From contig DDKN01000130.1 in assembly GCA_002339725.1 (NCBI GenBank), positions 1-39,192 of the forward strand: DNA of 39,192 nucleotides. Direction: 5' to 3'. Source of the DNA: Thiobacillus sp. UBA2597 (GTDB lineage Bacteria > Pseudomonadota > Gammaproteobacteria > Burkholderiales > Thiobacillaceae). The position numbers and the translations under genes were made by a program. The notes under the pieces were generated by a model. It was given only the letters and a program-made list of their open reading frames with translations, did no database searches and was not told where the DNA came from. Positions within the stretch are counted from its first letter, which is position 1; each line of letters starts with the position of its first letter. Shown here piece by piece: positions 26,413-35,134 of the stretch.

Positions 26413-27458
26413 CGGCCGCTACCCGGCTGGGTGCTGCTGGTGGCCTGCACCTGGACCCTGGCCTGGTCCGACAGGAAACCGGCGCCGTCCAGTGCCACGG
26501 TTTCGCCTGCCTTGAGGCCCTCCAGGATCTCGATCTGGCCGCCTTCCTTGATGCCCGTGCTGACCACGCGCTGGACCGCCCTGCCCTCGGCGACGACATA
26601 GACCACCTTGCCGGCCGGACGCAGCACCACGCTCTGCTCGGGCACCATGACCGCCCGGGGATGGACCTCGACCACCACCCGGCCGGTGACCGAGGCGCCG
26701 GGCCGCCAGTCGCCTGGATTGGCGACCTCGACGATGGCGTCGAAGGCGCGATTACCGCTGCCGACCATGGGGCGCACTTCGCTGACCCGGCCATCGAACG
26801 GTTTGTCCGGCGCACTGGGGCTGATCAGATGCACCGCCTGGCCGGGCCGGATGCGCGGCGCCACCGTCTCCGGGAAGGGCAGGCGGATGCGCAGGCGCTC
26901 GCTGCTGGTGAGCTGGAAGACGGGCTTGCCCAGGTCGACCCAGTCGCCCTGGGCGATGAAACGGGCGTCGATGCGGCCTGAAATCGGCGCGACGATGCGG
27001 GTGCGCGCCAGGTTGCGCGCGGCGCGGGCATAGAGTTCCTGGGCGGCGATGTTCTGCGCCTCGACCTCTTCCAGCTTGCTTGATGAAACGAAACCCTGGC
27101 CGGCAAGATCGCGATAGCGCTCGGTCAGCTTTTGCTGGGTGACGGCCTGGGCCTGCAGGCGCTTGGCGTCGGCCGCATAGTCGCCGGGATCGAGTTCGGC
27201 CAAAACCTGGCCGCGCTTCACCGCGTCACCGACCTCGACGTGAACCTTGAGCACACGCCCGGCCACCTCGGCGGCGACCTTGGGCGCCGTGGCGCTGTCG
27301 GCCTCGCCCACCGCTTCCTCGATGATCTCCAGGTCGCGCGCCTGGGCCTGGGCGACGGTGATCAGGCTGGGCGGGGGGCCTTTCTTCTCCTCCGGTTTCT
27401 TGCCGCAGCCGGCCAGGCCGAGGGCGACAATGAGGATGAGCAGCAGGAGCGGGCGCAT
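26409..27458 (-). CDS. RND periplasmic adaptor lipoprotein (membrane fusion protein)
   Basis: The 349-residue protein starts with a lipoprotein signal peptide whose lipobox LAGC places the lipidated cysteine at C18. The biotinyl-lipoyl half-motifs follow (GRVLKVHVEVGDAVKRGQVLAELDP near 70-95, and ARTRIVAPISGRIDARFIAQGDWV). A helical hairpin lies between them, with beta-barrel and membrane-proximal domains after (PGASVTGRVVVEVHPRAVMVPEQSVV). This is the HlyD/AcrA-type adaptor that links the pump to an outer-membrane channel. It is translated together with the pump gene through a 4-bp overlap. It diverges from glyA across ~186 bp. Confidence 0.93.
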
Positions 27459-27607
27459 CGGCTGAATTCCTTTTTTCTCTGGCTTGTACCTGGCCGGCCG
27501 GGGTTCGGCGACCGCAACGCCGGTGGCTGGGCATTATCCCGGCCGCCTATGTGATATGCAAAGCCGCGGGCGGTCAGGGGCGCGCCGGTAAGACCCCAAC
27601 GGCATGA

Positions 27608-27613
27608 TAAAAT
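27608..27613 (+). promoter_or_regulatory. Possible -10 element of glyA
   Basis: TAAAAT lies 31 bp before the glyA ATG in the only AT-rich patch of the intergenic region. No recognisable -35 stands at the proper distance, so confidence is low. Confidence 0.3.
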
Positions 27614-27644
27614 TCAATTTTTTAGACTCATTGGGCTGCCAACC

Positions 27645-28898
27645 ATGTTCTCCGCCGACCAGACCATCCAGAAGACCGATCCCGAGCTGTGGGCCGCCAT
27701 CCAGGGTGAGGCCCGCCGCCAGGAAGACCACATCGAGCTCATTGCCTCCGAGAACTACACCAGCCCGGCGGTGATGCAGGCCCAGGGTTCGGTGCTGACC
27801 AATAAATATGCTGAGGGCTACCCGGGCAAGCGCTATTACGGCGGCTGCGAATATGTCGATGTGGTGGAACAGTTGGCGATCGATCGGCTCAAGAAGCTGT
27901 TCGGTGCCGAGGCGGCCAACGTTCAGCCCAACTCCGGCTCCCAGGCGAACCAGGCGGTGTTCATGGCCTTCCTGAAGCCGGGCGACACCATCATGGGCAT
28001 GAGCCTGGCCGAGGGCGGTCACCTCACGCACGGCATGGCGCTCAACATGTCGGGCAAGTGGTTCAACGTGGTGGCCTACGGTCTGAACGAGAAGGAAGAG
28101 ATCGATTACGACCGGATGGAGCAGCTGGCGCACGCGCACAAACCCAAGCTGATCATCGCCGGGGCCTCGGCCTACAGCCTGCGCATCGATTTCGAGCGCT
28201 TCGCCAAGGTGGCCAAGGCGGTCGGCGCCATCTTCATGGTCGACATGGCCCACTACGCCGGCCTGATCGCCGCCGGGGTCTACCCCAACCCGGTGCCGCA
28301 TGCCGACGTGGTCACCTCGACTACCCACAAGACCCTGCGCGGTCCGCGCGGCGGCGTGATTCTGATGAAGGCCGAACACGAGAAGGCGATCAACTCCGCC
28401 ATCTTCCCCGGCCTGCAGGGCGGGCCGCTGATGCACGTGATCGCCGGCAAGGCGGTGGCGTTCAAGGAAGCGGCCGCACCCGAGTTCCGCAAGTATCAGG
28501 AGCAGGTGGTGGCCAACGCCCGGGTGATGGCGCGCGTGCTGTCCGAGGAGCGCGGCCTGCGCATCGTCTCCGGCGGCACCGAGAGCCATGTCTTCCTGGT
28601 CGACCTGCGGTCCAAAAAGATCACCGGCAAGGAGGCCGAGGCCGCTTTGGGGCGTGCCCACATCACGGTGAACAAGAACGCCATCCCGAACGACCCGGAA
28701 AAGCCCTTCGTCACCTCCGGCATCCGCATCGGCTCGCCGGCCATGACCACGCGCGGCTTCACCGAGATCGAGGCCGAGCAGCTGGCCCACCTGATCGCCG
28801 ACGTGCTCGACGCGCCTGCCGACGAGGCAATGGCCAAGCGGGTGGCCGGTGAGGTGCAGGCGCTGTGCGCCAAGTTCCCGGTCTACGGCAACAGATGA
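27645..28898 (+). CDS. glyA: Serine hydroxymethyltransferase
   Basis: The 417-residue PLP enzyme interconverts serine and glycine while loading tetrahydrofolate with a one-carbon unit. The PLP-binding lysine is K229 in TSTTHKTLRGPRGG, the same number as in E. coli GlyA. Other family blocks are IELIASENYTSPAV, NKYAEGYPGKRYYGG, NVQPNSGSQAN and FMVDMAHYAGLIAAG. The length is as expected. No strong Shine-Dalgarno is visible before the ATG. Its place upstream of nrdR and the riboflavin genes is common in betaproteobacteria. I see no riboswitch-like structure in the short leader. Confidence 0.97.
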   Translation: MFSADQTIQKTDPELWAAIQGEARRQEDHIELIASENYTSPAVMQAQGSVLTNKYAEGYPGKRYYGGCEYVDVVEQLAIDRLKKLFGAEAANVQPNSGSQANQAVFMAFLKPGDTIMGMSLAEGGHLTHGMALNMSGKWFNVVAYGLNEKEEIDYDRMEQLAHAHKPKLIIAGASAYSLRIDFERFAKVAKAVGAIFMVDMAHYAGLIAAGVYPNPVPHADVVTSTTHKTLRGPRGGVILMKAEHEKAINSAIFPGLQGGPLMHVIAGKAVAFKEAAAPEFRKYQEQVVANARVMARVLSEERGLRIVSGGTESHVFLVDLRSKKITGKEAEAALGRAHITVNKNAIPNDPEKPFVTSGIRIGSPAMTTRGFTEIEAEQLAHLIADVLDAPADEAMAKRVAGEVQALCAKFPVYGNR

Positions 28899-28972
28899 CA
28901 GGTCTCAGGAATCGGGGATCCGCCTGAACCGTTTTTGCTGATGCCTGATACCTGACCTCGGATGCCTGAAGC
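28899..28972 (+). repeat. Short degenerate CCTGA-type repeat between glyA and nrdR
   Basis: The 74-bp spacer contains four CCTGA copies (for example in GCCTGATACCTGACC) and one inverted TCAGG. It looks like a worn low-complexity repeat. No terminator with a T-tract is evident apart from a T5 run near 28931. Confidence 0.35.
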
Positions 28973-29425
28973 ATGAAATGCCCTTTCTGCGGCGCCACGG
29001 ATACCCAGGTGGTCGAGACCCGGCTGTCGGAGGACGGCGCCAGCATCCGCCGGCGCCGGCGCTGCACCAGTTGCGACAAGCGCTTCACCACCTACGAGAC
29101 GGCCGATGTGCGCATGCCGCATGTGGTGAAAGGCAACGGCACGCGCGAGGAGTTTTCCCTCGACAAATTGCGTGAGGGCTTCCGCCGCGCCCTGCACAAG
29201 CGGCCGGTGCCCTCGGCCCTGGTCGACGCCGCGGTGGAGCACATCCGCCAGAAGCTGCTGGCGCTGGGCGAGCGCGAGATCGGTTCGCGCCAGATCGGCG
29301 AGATGGTGATGGCCGAGCTGTACAAGCTGGACAAGGTGGCCTATATCCGCTTCGCCTCGGTCTACCGCAGCTTCCAGGACGTCGAGGACTTTCGCGACGT
29401 GATCCGCGACATCGAGAAGAAATAA
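28973..29425 (+). CDS. nrdR: Transcriptional repressor NrdR
   Basis: The 150-residue regulator of ribonucleotide reductase genes has the N-terminal zinc ribbon C3-x2-C6 ... C31-x2-C34 (MKCPFCGATD, RRCTSCDKRF). An ATP-cone domain fills residues ~49-139 (VVKGNGTREEFSLDKLREGFRRA). The protein senses dATP/ATP and binds NrdR boxes upstream of nrd operons. No nrd genes or obvious NrdR boxes are in this window. The ribD gene follows after 6 bp, so the two may be co-transcribed. Confidence 0.97.
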   Translation: MKCPFCGATDTQVVETRLSEDGASIRRRRRCTSCDKRFTTYETADVRMPHVVKGNGTREEFSLDKLREGFRRALHKRPVPSALVDAAVEHIRQKLLALGEREIGSRQIGEMVMAELYKLDKVAYIRFASVYRSFQDVEDFRDVIRDIEKK

Positions 29426-29431
29426 GGCGCC

Positions 29432-30514
29432 TTGTTCACGGCTGAAGACCACGCCCACATGGCCCGTGCCCTGCAACTGGCGGCACGCGGCCTCTACACC
29501 ACCACGCCCAACCCGCGGGTCGGCTGCGTCATCGTCAAGGACGGCCAGGTGCTCGGCGAGGGCTGGCACGAACGGGCCGGCGAGCCGCATGCCGAGATCC
29601 ACGCCCTGCGCGCGGCCGGGCCGGCGGCGCGCGGTGCCACCGCCTATGTCAGCCTGGAGCCGTGCAGCCACCACGGCCGCACCCCGCCCTGTGCCAACGC
29701 CCTGATCGATGCCGGTGTGGCCCGCGTGGTGGCGGCGATGCGCGACCCCAATCCCCAGGTGGCGGGCAACGGCATTGAACTCCTGACCCTGACTGGAGTG
29801 CGCGCCGAGGTGGGGCTGATGGCGGCCGAGGCGGAGGCGCTCAATATCGGTTTCGTCTCGCGCATGACCCGCGGCCGGCCCTGGTTGCGCTTGAAGACGG
29901 CGTCCAGCCTGGACGGCAAGACCGCGCTCAACAACGGGCAGTCGCAATGGATCACCGGCGCGGCGGCACGGGCCGATGTCCAGCGTTGGCGCGCCCGCAG
30001 CTGCGCGATCCTGACCGGGGTGGGCACCGTCCTGGCGGACGACCCGCAGATGACGGTGCGCGGCCTCGACATCGGACGCCAGCCCTTGAAGGTGGTCCTC
30101 GACAGCCGCCTGCGCACACCGCCGACGGCCCGCATCCTGGCCGGCGGCGCCCTGGTGATCGGCGCGGCCGACCTGCCGGAACGGCGCGCCGCCCTGAGCG
30201 CGGCGGGGGCCGAGGTGCTGCTGCTGCCCGGCGCCGATGGCAGGATCGACCTTGAGGCCCTGCTGGCCGAGCTGGGCCGGCGCGGCGTCAACGAGCTGCA
30301 GGTCGAGGCCGGCAGCGTGCTCAACGGCGCCTTGCTGGCGGCCGGCCTGGTCGACGAGTGGTTGGCCTATGTCGCGCCCAAGGTCATGGGCGATGCCGCG
30401 CGCGGCCTGTTCGGGCTGCCGGAACTGACCGAGATGACGGCCTGCCGCGACTTTCGCCTGCATCAACTGACCCAGGTCGGTGCGGATCTGCGCCTGCGGC
30501 TGCGGCCCTGCTGA
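29432..30514 (+). CDS. ribD: Riboflavin biosynthesis deaminase/reductase RibD
   Basis: The 360-residue bifunctional enzyme carries out steps two and three of riboflavin synthesis. The N-terminal deaminase has zinc ligands H53, C78 and C87 and the catalytic E55 (EPHAEIHALR, LEPCSHHGRTPPC). The C-terminal reductase domain starts near 150 (RPWLRLKTASSLDGKTAL) and includes LQVEAGSVLNGALL. I accept the TTG start at 29432 because AAGG precedes it at good spacing and the family's N-terminus fits; the ATG at 29459 is the alternative. It is followed by ribE, ribBA and ribH. Confidence 0.95.
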   Translation: MFTAEDHAHMARALQLAARGLYTTTPNPRVGCVIVKDGQVLGEGWHERAGEPHAEIHALRAAGPAARGATAYVSLEPCSHHGRTPPCANALIDAGVARVVAAMRDPNPQVAGNGIELLTLTGVRAEVGLMAAEAEALNIGFVSRMTRGRPWLRLKTASSLDGKTALNNGQSQWITGAAARADVQRWRARSCAILTGVGTVLADDPQMTVRGLDIGRQPLKVVLDSRLRTPPTARILAGGALVIGAADLPERRAALSAAGAEVLLLPGADGRIDLEALLAELGRRGVNELQVEAGSVLNGALLAAGLVDEWLAYVAPKVMGDAARGLFGLPELTEMTACRDFRLHQLTQVGADLRLRLRPC

Positions 30515-30547
30515 AATCGGCGTGCGCCCGAGTCGGGGCGGATCGGC

Positions 30548-30553
30548 TAAAAT
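30548..30553 (+). promoter_or_regulatory. Possible -10 element upstream of ribE
   Basis: TAAAAT in the context GGCTAAAATGGCGC lies 39 bp before the ribE ATG, in the 78-bp gap after ribD. No clear -35 is present. It could give an internal promoter for ribE-ribBA-ribH-nusB. The gap is too short for an FMN riboswitch. Confidence 0.35.
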
Positions 30554-30592
30554 GGCGCTCCTTTCAGGTCAGGTCTGACGCGAATCCCTTCC

Positions 30593-31201
30593 ATGTTCAC
30601 CGGCATCATCCAGGCCGTAGGCCACATTCAGCATCTGGTGGAACGACCGGGCGGCGATGCCCGGGTGACCATCGCGGCCGGCGGGCTCGACCTGTCCGAC
30701 GTGGCCCTGGGCGACTCCATCGCGGCCAACGGGGTCTGTCTGACCGTGGTGGAAAAGGGGCCCGGGCATTACAGCGTCGATGTCTCGGCCGAGACCTTCA
30801 GCTGCACCATCGGTTTTGTGCCGGGCGAGGCGGTCAATCTGGAGAAGGCCCTGCGCCTGGCCGACCGCCTGGGCGGCCACATCGTCTCGGGCCATGTCGA
30901 CGGGGTCGGCGAGGTCGTGCGCTTCGAGTCGCTCGGCGGGAGCTGGCGCCTCGACATCCGCGCGCCGTTCCGGCTGGCCAAGTACATCGCCGCCAAGGGT
31001 TCGATCGCCGTCAACGGCGTGAGCCTGACCGTGAACCGGGTGGCCGGCGAGGAGTTTTCCGTCAACCTGATCCCGCACACCCTGGAGCACACCGCCTTCA
31101 AGGCCCTCCAAGCCGGTAGCCGGGTGAACCTGGAAGTGGACCTGCTGGCCCGCTACGCCGAGCGCCTGCTGGCCTACACCGACGCAAGCGATAAGGATTG
31201 A
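30593..31201 (+). CDS. ribE: Riboflavin synthase alpha subunit
   Basis: The 202-residue enzyme converts two 6,7-dimethyl-8-ribityllumazine molecules into riboflavin and a pyrimidine that is recycled. It begins with the family's invariant MFTGIIQAVG and has two lumazine-binding repeats. The first repeat has SIAANGVCLTV and the second has GSIAVNGVSLTVN. HIVSGHVDGVGEV joins the two halves. The length is standard. ribBA starts 1 bp after its stop, so translation is probably coupled. Some databases name this gene ribC. Confidence 0.96.
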   Translation: MFTGIIQAVGHIQHLVERPGGDARVTIAAGGLDLSDVALGDSIAANGVCLTVVEKGPGHYSVDVSAETFSCTIGFVPGEAVNLEKALRLADRLGGHIVSGHVDGVGEVVRFESLGGSWRLDIRAPFRLAKYIAAKGSIAVNGVSLTVNRVAGEEFSVNLIPHTLEHTAFKALQAGSRVNLEVDLLARYAERLLAYTDASDKD

Positions 31202-31202
31202 A

Positions 31203-32291
31203 ATGAGCCTGGCCCCGATCGAAGACATCCTCGCCGACTTCAAGGCCGGCAAAATGGTCATCCTGGTCGACGAGGAGGACCGCGAGAACGAGGGCGACCT
31301 GGTGCTGGCGGCCGACTTCGTCACGCCCGAGGCGATCAACTTCATGGCCAAATACGGCCGCGGCCTGATCTGCCTGACCCTGACCGAGGAACGCTGTCGC
31401 CAGCTGGGCCTGGGCCTGATGGTGGACAAGAACCGGGCGCCGCTGGGCACCGCCTTCACCACCTCGATCGAGGCGGCGCACGGGGTCACCACCGGCATCT
31501 CCGCCGCCGACCGGGCGGTCACCATCCGGGCCGCGGTGGCGCGCGACGCCAAGCCCAGCGACATCGTCCAGCCGGGTCACATCTTCCCGCTCATGGCCCA
31601 GGCCGGCGGGGTGCTCAAACGCGCCGGCCACACCGAGGCCGGCTGCGATCTCGGCGCCTTGACCGGTCTGACCCCGGCCGCGGTGATCTGCGAGATCCTG
31701 AAAGACGACGGCACCATGGCCCGGCTGCCCGATCTGATCGAGTTCGGGCGCGAACACGGGCTCAAGATCGGCGCCATCGCCGATCTCATCCACTATCGCA
31801 GCCAGACCGAGAAGCTGGTCGAGCGCGTGGCCGACAAGGCCGTGCAAACCGCCTATGGGCCGTTCCGGCTGGTGGCCTTCCGCGACAAGACCGCGGCCGA
31901 GACCCATCTCGCCCTGGTCAAGGGCCAGCCGCAGCCCGGCCAGGAAACCCTGGTGCGGGTGCACGAGCCGATCTCGGTGCTGGATTTCCTCGACACCGGC
32001 ACCGGTCATTCCTGGACCATGGATGCCGCGCTGAAGACCCTGGCCCAGGCCGAACGCGGCGTGATGGTGCTGCTGCACCGGCCGGAGACGGGCGACGACC
32101 TGCTGGCCCGCCTGTCGAGCGAACCCAAGCCGGCGGCGAAATTCGATTTGCGGAACTATGGCATCGGCGCCCAGATCCTGAAGGATTTGGGCGTCGGCAA
32201 GATGCGCATCATGGCCCACCCACGGAAGATGCCCTCGATGACGGGCTTCGACCTGGAGGTGACGGGATATCTGGAGCAAACGGGAGACTGA
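31203..32291 (+). CDS. ribBA: RibBA-like: active DHBP synthase fused to a degenerate GTP cyclohydrolase II domain (RibBX type)
   Basis: The 362-residue protein has a complete N-terminal 3,4-dihydroxy-2-butanone-4-phosphate synthase domain (1-~205). VDEEDRENEGDLVLAAD carries the acidic metal ligands, and HTEAGCDLGALTGL supplies the active-site histidine and acid. The C-terminal half keeps the GCH II scaffold (YGPFRLVAFRD, RNYGIGAQILKDLGV). It lacks the zinc cysteines (the Cys-x10-Cys-x-Cys block) and the catalytic loop, reading VLDFLDTGTGHSWTMDAALK instead. Such RibBX variants are known in Proteobacteria and lack cyclohydrolase activity, so a separate ribA should exist elsewhere in the genome. 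Confidence 0.93.
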   Translation: MSLAPIEDILADFKAGKMVILVDEEDRENEGDLVLAADFVTPEAINFMAKYGRGLICLTLTEERCRQLGLGLMVDKNRAPLGTAFTTSIEAAHGVTTGISAADRAVTIRAAVARDAKPSDIVQPGHIFPLMAQAGGVLKRAGHTEAGCDLGALTGLTPAAVICEILKDDGTMARLPDLIEFGREHGLKIGAIADLIHYRSQTEKLVERVADKAVQTAYGPFRLVAFRDKTAAETHLALVKGQPQPGQETLVRVHEPISVLDFLDTGTGHSWTMDAALKTLAQAERGVMVLLHRPETGDDLLARLSSEPKPAAKFDLRNYGIGAQILKDLGVGKMRIMAHPRKMPSMTGFDLEVTGYLEQTGD

Positions 32292-32292
32292 C

Positions 32293-32760
32293 ATGGCTCG
32301 CTACGACAACATCTGCGAACACGATATCAACCTGGACGGCAAAGGCATCCGGGTCGGCATCGTCATGAGCCGGTTCAACATCGACATCGGCGAGGGGCTG
32401 CTGTCGGCCTGCACCGCGCAGTTGATCAAGCTCGGCGTGCGGGAGGCGGACATGTGCATCGCCACCGTGCCGGGCGCCCTGGAGCTCCCCCTCGCGCTGC
32501 AGAAAATGGCCGCCACCGGCAAGTACGACGCCCTGATCGCCCTGGGTGCGGTGGTGCGCGGCGAGACCTACCATTTCGAGGTGGTGTCCAATGAGATGGC
32601 CAGCGGCATCATGCAGGTGACCCTGGACACCGGCCTGCCCATCGCCAATGGCGTGCTCACCACGGAAAACGACGATCAGGCCCTGGCGCGCATGTCCGAG
32701 AAGGGCGCCGATGCGGCCCGGGTGGTGGTCGAGATGGTCAACCTGCTCAAGGTCATTTGA
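32293..32760 (+). CDS. ribH: 6,7-dimethyl-8-ribityllumazine synthase
   Basis: The 155-residue enzyme condenses the RibB product with the RibD pathway product to make lumazine. Conserved blocks are IVMSRFN, the phosphate-site region VPGALELPLALQ, GAVVRGETYHFEVV containing the catalytic histidine, and NGVLTTENDDQA. The length matches the icosahedral or decameric lumazine synthases. It begins 1 bp after ribBA, and nusB starts within its stop codon (TGATG). The ribH-nusB pair is a very common bacterial arrangement. Confidence 0.97.
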   Translation: MARYDNICEHDINLDGKGIRVGIVMSRFNIDIGEGLLSACTAQLIKLGVREADMCIATVPGALELPLALQKMAATGKYDALIALGAVVRGETYHFEVVSNEMASGIMQVTLDTGLPIANGVLTTENDDQALARMSEKGADAARVVVEMVNLLKVI

Positions 32761-33203
32761 TGGCTCAGAGCCGAGGCAACCGCCGTATCGCCCGTGAACT
32801 GGTCCTGCGTGCCCTGTATCAGTGGCAGTTGACCGGCGACGACTTCGCCAAGCTCCTGGTCCAGGCGGAGGAGGCGGAGGAGTATGCCCAGGCCAACGCC
32901 AGCTTTCTCAAGGTCCTGCTCGAGGGCATCCTGAAAGAGTCGGCGGCGCTGGATGCGGCCCTGGCGCCCTGCCTCGACCGCAAGGTCGGGGAGCTGTCGC
33001 CGATCGAACACGCCGTGCTGCTGATCGGCGCTTACGAGCTGAGCCACAGTCTGGACGTGCCCTACCGGGTGGTGATCAACGAGGCGGTGGAACTGGCCAA
33101 GCGCTACGGTGGCACCGACGGGCACAAATTCGTCAACGGCGTGCTCGACAAGCTCGCCAAGACCACCCGGCAGGTGGAAATTCAGGCCCGGGGCCAGTCC
33201 TGA
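32760..33203 (+). CDS. nusB: Transcription antitermination factor NusB
   Basis: The 147-residue all-helical RNA-binding protein joins NusE (S10) on boxA RNA to make rRNA operon transcription resist termination. Visible family blocks are ARELVLRALYQWQ, ELSPIEHAVLLIGAYEL, VPYRVVINEAVELAKRYG and the terminal HKFVNGVLDKLAK. I use the ATG at 32760, which overlaps the ribH stop as TGATG; a TTG one codon earlier is less likely. A boxA-like site is present at the right edge of this window (39085). Confidence 0.96.
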   Translation: MAQSRGNRRIARELVLRALYQWQLTGDDFAKLLVQAEEAEEYAQANASFLKVLLEGILKESAALDAALAPCLDRKVGELSPIEHAVLLIGAYELSHSLDVPYRVVINEAVELAKRYGGTDGHKFVNGVLDKLAKTTRQVEIQARGQS

Positions 33204-33214
33204 AAGGCAGGCGC

Positions 33215-34177
33215 GTGGCCTCCGAGTTTGACCTGATCGCGCGCTACTTCACCCGACCCACTCCCTCGGCCCGGCTCGGGGTCGGCGACGATGCCGCCCT
33301 GCTCGCCCCGGAGCCGGGCTTCGAACTGGCGGTCTCCAGCGACATGCTGGTGGCCGGCACCCATTTCTTTGCCGATGCCGATCCGGTTGCGCTGGGGCAC
33401 AAGGCCCTGGCGGTGAACCTGTCCGACCTGGCAGCGATGGGGGCCCGGCCGCGCTGGGCCTTGCTGGCGCTGGCCCTGCCCGAGGCCGACGAGGCCTGGC
33501 TGGAGCAGTTCAGCAGCGGCTTTCTCGCCCTGGCCGACGCGCATGGCGTTGAGCTGGTCGGCGGCGACACCACGCGCGGGCCGCTCAACCTTTCGGTCAC
33601 CATCCTGGGCGAGGTCGAGGCCGGCCAGGCCCTGCGGCGGGATGCCGCCCAGGCCGGCGATGATATCTGGGTCTCGGGCGAGCTGGGTGGGGCGGCACTG
33701 GGGCTGGCCTGGCTCAAGGGCGAGCTGGCGCTGGAGGCGAACGAGGCGGCGGATTGCCTCGATCGATTGCAGCGCCCGCGGCCGCGCCTGGCCCTGGGGC
33801 GGGCCCTGCTCGGCCTGGCCCATGCCGCAATCGACATCTCGGACGGGCTGCTGGCCGACCTCGGACATATCCTGGAGCGTTCGCGCCTGGGCGCGCAGCT
33901 GCATCTGGCCAGTTTGCCCCTGGCCCAAGCGGCGGCCCGGCGCCTCGAGCAGCCCCAGGTGTTGCGCGCGGTCGTGGCCGGGGGCGACGACTACGAGCTT
34001 TGTTTCACGGCGCCGCCTGCCCAGGCGGCGCAAGTGCTGCAGGCTGCGGCCGCCGTGGGCGTGCCGGTTGCCCGCGTCGGCAGCATCACGGCCGAGCCCG
34101 GCCTTGCGCTGTTCGATGCCCACGGCGGGTTGATGCCGATGGACGCAGGCGGGTTCGATCACTTCGCGGGGCGCTAA
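33215..34177 (+). CDS. thiL: Thiamine-monophosphate kinase
   Basis: The 320-residue enzyme phosphorylates thiamine monophosphate to the active cofactor thiamine diphosphate. Metal and nucleotide motifs of the family are visible in order: GVGDDAALL, SDMLVAGTHF, NLSDLAAMGARP, GGDTTRGPLNLSVT, AIDISDGLLADLGH and GGDDYELCFT. The start is a GTG at 33215 (reads VASEFDLIARYF), preceded by an AAAGGCAGG ribosome-binding site. The same frame stays open further upstream, over nusB, but that part is not ThiL. pgpA begins 1 bp after its stop. Confidence 0.95.
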   Translation: MASEFDLIARYFTRPTPSARLGVGDDAALLAPEPGFELAVSSDMLVAGTHFFADADPVALGHKALAVNLSDLAAMGARPRWALLALALPEADEAWLEQFSSGFLALADAHGVELVGGDTTRGPLNLSVTILGEVEAGQALRRDAAQAGDDIWVSGELGGAALGLAWLKGELALEANEAADCLDRLQRPRPRLALGRALLGLAHAAIDISDGLLADLGHILERSRLGAQLHLASLPLAQAAARRLEQPQVLRAVVAGGDDYELCFTAPPAQAAQVLQAAAAVGVPVARVGSITAEPGLALFDAHGGLMPMDAGGFDHFAGR

Positions 34178-34178
34178 G

Positions 34179-34649
34179 GTGCAGGCCGACTGGCGTTTCG
34201 TCCGTGCCCACCCCGCCCACTTTCTCGCCTTCGGCCTGGGCAGCGGTCTTGCGCCCAAGGCACCGGGCAGCGTCGGCACCCTGGTCGCATTCCCGCTTTA
34301 TTTTCTGCTGCTGCCGCTGGGCGCTTGGTATTGGCTGGCCGTGGCGCTGGTGCTGCTCGTCGGCGTCTGGGCCTGCGACGTGGCGGGGCGCGCCCTGGGC
34401 GTGCACGATCATGGCGGCATCGTCTGGGATGAGATCGCGGCCTTCCTCCTGGTGCTGCCCTTCGCGCCGCAGTCCCTGACCGGCCTTGCCCTGGCCTTCG
34501 GCCTGTTCCGCTTGTTCGACATCTGGAAACCGTTTCCGATCCGCTGGTTCGACCGGCAGGTGCCGGGTGGCCTGGGGGTGATGCTGGATGACCTCCTGGC
34601 AGCGGCTTATGCCATCCTGTGCCTCAAGGGGATTGCGCCATGGCTGTGA
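34179..34649 (+). CDS. pgpA: Phosphatidylglycerophosphatase A
   Basis: The 156-residue membrane enzyme removes phosphate from phosphatidylglycerol phosphate in the inner membrane. Family motifs are GSGLAPKAPGSVGTLVAFPL near residues 22-41, HDHGGIVWDEIAAF and FRLFDIWKPFPIRWFDR. About four hydrophobic segments are seen. The start is a GTG 1 bp after the thiL stop. Its 3' end overlaps the start of the next gene by 10 bp. The thiL-pgpA-cinA order is standard in Proteobacteria. Confidence 0.95.
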   Translation: MQADWRFVRAHPAHFLAFGLGSGLAPKAPGSVGTLVAFPLYFLLLPLGAWYWLAVALVLLVGVWACDVAGRALGVHDHGGIVWDEIAAFLLVLPFAPQSLTGLALAFGLFRLFDIWKPFPIRWFDRQVPGGLGVMLDDLLAAAYAILCLKGIAPWL

Positions 34650-35134
34650 ACGAATTGGAGACGCTGGCGGCGGCTTTGGGCGCCGCCCTCTCGGCGAAGG
34701 GGTGGCAGTTGGCCACGGCCGAGTCCTGCACCGGCGGCTGGGTGGCCCAGACGGTGACCGCGATCGCAGGCAGCTCCCAATGGTTCGACCGCGGTTTCGT
34801 CACCTACAGCAATGCGGCCAAGCAGGACATGCTGGGCGTGCAGGCAGCGACGCTGGCCGAGCATGGTGCGGTGAGCGAGGCGACGGTGCGCGAGATGGTC
34901 GCCGGCGCCCTGGCGCGCAGCCGTGCCGATCTTGCCCTGGCGATCAGCGGCATCGCGGGGCCGACCGGCGGCAGTGCGGCAAAGCCGGTGGGCACGGTCT
35001 GGATCGCCTGGGGGCTGCGCCAGGGTGCGCAGCGGGCGCAGCGCTTTCACTTCGACGGCGACCGTGCCGAGGTGCGGCGCCAGTCGGTGCTGGCGGCGCT
35101 GCAGGGGGCGTTGGCGCTGGCCAGTGGCGGCTAA
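34640..35134 (+). CDS. pncC: Nicotinamide-nucleotide amidase (CinA C-terminal domain protein)
   Basis: The 164-residue protein consists only of the CinA C-terminal domain, which deamidates NMN in the pyridine nucleotide salvage cycle. Key motifs are TAESCTGGWVAQTVTAIAGSS near 24-44, the GFVTYSNAAKQDMLGV strand, GAVSEATVREMVAGA, and ISGIAGPTGGSAAKPVGTVW. The N-terminal CinA/MoCF-like domain found in longer CinA proteins is absent. The ATG at 34640 overlaps pgpA by 10 bp. Its last four bases overlap the end of the convergent WYL regulator gene. Confidence 0.94.
   Translation: MAVNELETLAAALGAALSAKGWQLATAESCTGGWVAQTVTAIAGSSQWFDRGFVTYSNAAKQDMLGVQAATLAEHGAVSEATVREMVAGALARSRADLALAISGIAGPTGGSAAKPVGTVWIAWGLRQGAQRAQRFHFDGDRAEVRRQSVLAALQGALALASGG

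Noticed and set aside
30515..30592. FMN riboswitch before ribE
   Set aside because: The gap is 78 bp, far below the element's size, and no conserved RFN segments are seen.
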